Positions 5,289 to 5,954 of a stretch of 5,954 bases of DNA are shown one piece after another. The notes beneath the pieces are model-generated. The model was not told the DNA's origin. It made no database searches and saw only the letters and a list, made by a program, of their open reading frames with translations. Made by a program: the position numbers and the translations under genes. The stretch comes from Candidatus Krumholzibacteriia bacterium (GTDB lineage Bacteria; Krumholzibacteriota; Krumholzibacteriia; Krumholzibacteriales; Krumholzibacteriaceae): NCBI GenBank assembly GCA_028706585.1, contig JAQTVX010000143.1, forward strand, positions 1-5,954, given 5' to 3'. Numbering within the stretch: the first letter of the stretch is position 1; each line of letters starts with the position of its first letter.

Positions 5289-5301
5289 CGTTCCACGAAC
5301 G
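5289..5301. promoter_or_regulatory. short dyad at the predicted transcription start (possible operator)
   Basis: CGTTC and GAACG form a perfect 5-base inverted repeat around CAC, lying just downstream of the -10 box and upstream of the Shine-Dalgarno site. The position suits a repressor site for the acyl-CoA dehydrogenase gene, but a 5-base arm is short enough to arise by chance. Confidence 0.3.
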
Positions 5302-5314
5302 AGGAGGATGCGAA

Positions 5315-5954
5315 ATGGATTGGACCTTCACGGATGAGCAGAAGATGCTCAGGGACATGGTCCGCAAGTTCGTCGACAACGAGATCAGGCCCATAGCCGA
5401 GAAGATAGATCAGGAAGAGAAGATCCCCCGCGAGCTTATCAAGAAGATCGCCGAGCTCGGCCTCCTCGGGGTTTCATTCCCGCCGGAGTACGGAGGCGCT
5501 GGAATGGGCGAGACGGGCTACTGCATCGTCCAGGAGGAGATCGGTCGCGGCTGCTCGTCGACGGCCACCTTCATCGGCGCGCACCAGAGCATTGGGAGCT
5601 CCGGCATCTACATGTTCGGCACCGAGGAACAGAAGCAGAAGTATCTCGTTCCGCTCGCCGAGGGGCGCAAGATCGCCGCGTTCGCTCTCACCGAGTCGAA
5701 CGCCGGTTCCGACGCGTTCAACAGCGAATCGACCGTGGAAGAAAAGGGAGATCACTGGCTTCTCAACGGACGCAAGACCTTCATCACAAACGGGAGCTTC
5801 GCGGATACGTTCACCGTCTTCGCGCGGCACAGGGGAGGCAAGAACGACGGAAAGGTCTCTACCTTCATCGTTGAAAAAGCGTCTCCCGGATTTTCGATCG
5901 GGAAGATCGAGCACAAGATGGGCATCCGCGGCTCGGAGACGGCGGAGCTCATCT
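5315..5954 (+). CDS. acyl-CoA dehydrogenase, N-terminal part (runs off the window)
   Basis: FAD-dependent enzyme that introduces the alpha-beta double bond into acyl-CoA thioesters and passes electrons to electron-transfer flavoprotein. The first 213 residues are present, against about 380 usual for the family. Seen: the helical N-terminal domain (about 1-115, starting MDWTFTDEQ, with LGLLGVSFPPEYGGAG near 48-63), then the middle beta domain with the signature ALTESNAGSD (124-133), LNGRKTFITNG (150-160) and KMGIRGSETAEL (201-212). The FAD/ETF-contacting C-terminal domain and the catalytic Glu lie beyond the edge, so chain-length class cannot be decided; the look is that of short- or medium-chain (butyryl-CoA-like) members. 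The ATG at 5315 has GAGGAGG (5301-5307) 7 bases upstream. It has its own promoter, divergent from nth. Neighbouring etf, thiolase or hydratase genes would be expected to the right, if it is part of a beta-oxidation operon. Confidence 0.93.
   Translation, partial: MDWTFTDEQKMLRDMVRKFVDNEIRPIAEKIDQEEKIPRELIKKIAELGLLGVSFPPEYGGAGMGETGYCIVQEEIGRGCSSTATFIGAHQSIGSSGIYMFGTEEQKQKYLVPLAEGRKIAAFALTESNAGSDAFNSESTVEEKGDHWLLNGRKTFITNGSFADTFTVFARHRGGKNDGKVSTFIVEKASPGFSIGKIEHKMGIRGSETAELI

Overview
The window holds seven protein-coding genes on GC-rich DNA (roughly 60% G+C by eye) and no RNA gene, mobile element or CRISPR array. All genes are recognisable: six are complete, and the seventh (an acyl-CoA dehydrogenase) runs off the right edge. 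Strong Shine-Dalgarno sites, sigma70-type promoters with a CTTGACA -35 box, two rubredoxin-less rubrerythrin-like proteins, a FabL-type enoyl reductase, a secreted M64 metallopeptidase and an acyl-CoA dehydrogenase point to a free-living bacterium. It is possibly an anaerobe or microaerophile from the deltaproteobacterial, Acidobacteria or candidate-phylum range. That placement is a guess from gene content; the sequence alone does not fix the phylum.

Layout. (1) At 132-1819 (+), trxB (thioredoxin reductase) and fabL (enoyl-ACP reductase III) are separated by 5 bp behind one promoter at 73-101. (2) At 1883-2404 (-) lies a ferritin-like/rubrerythrin-type protein that ends at a clear intrinsic terminator at 1819-1851. 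(3) At 2597-3103 (+) lies a second, divergent ferritin-like protein with its own strong promoter and a foldable leader. (4) At 3117-4409 (-) lies an exported M64-family zinc peptidase, and 55 bp upstream of it on the same strand is nth (endonuclease III, about 4465-5184), so the two look like a transcription unit. (5) From 5315 (+) an acyl-CoA dehydrogenase starts from its own promoter and continues past the end.

How the genes may relate. TrxB, the two diiron ferritin-like proteins and endonuclease III all fit management of oxidative damage (thiol reduction, peroxide or iron handling, repair of oxidised pyrimidines). FabL and the acyl-CoA dehydrogenase belong to fatty acid synthesis and acyl-CoA oxidation. 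Grouping them as a stress locus is inference from neighbourhood only. I see no evidence for a new multi-gene system. The items most worth a second look are the divergent ferritin-like pair with its structured leader, the Y-x6-K active site of FabL, and the nth-peptidase unit.

Non-coding stretches are short. 1-131 holds a promoter and GC-rich dyads. 1820-1882 holds a terminator. 2405-2596 is a divergent regulatory region. 4410-4464 is an intercistronic spacer with a small hairpin. 5185-5314 is a divergent promoter region. No gap exceeds 300 bases.
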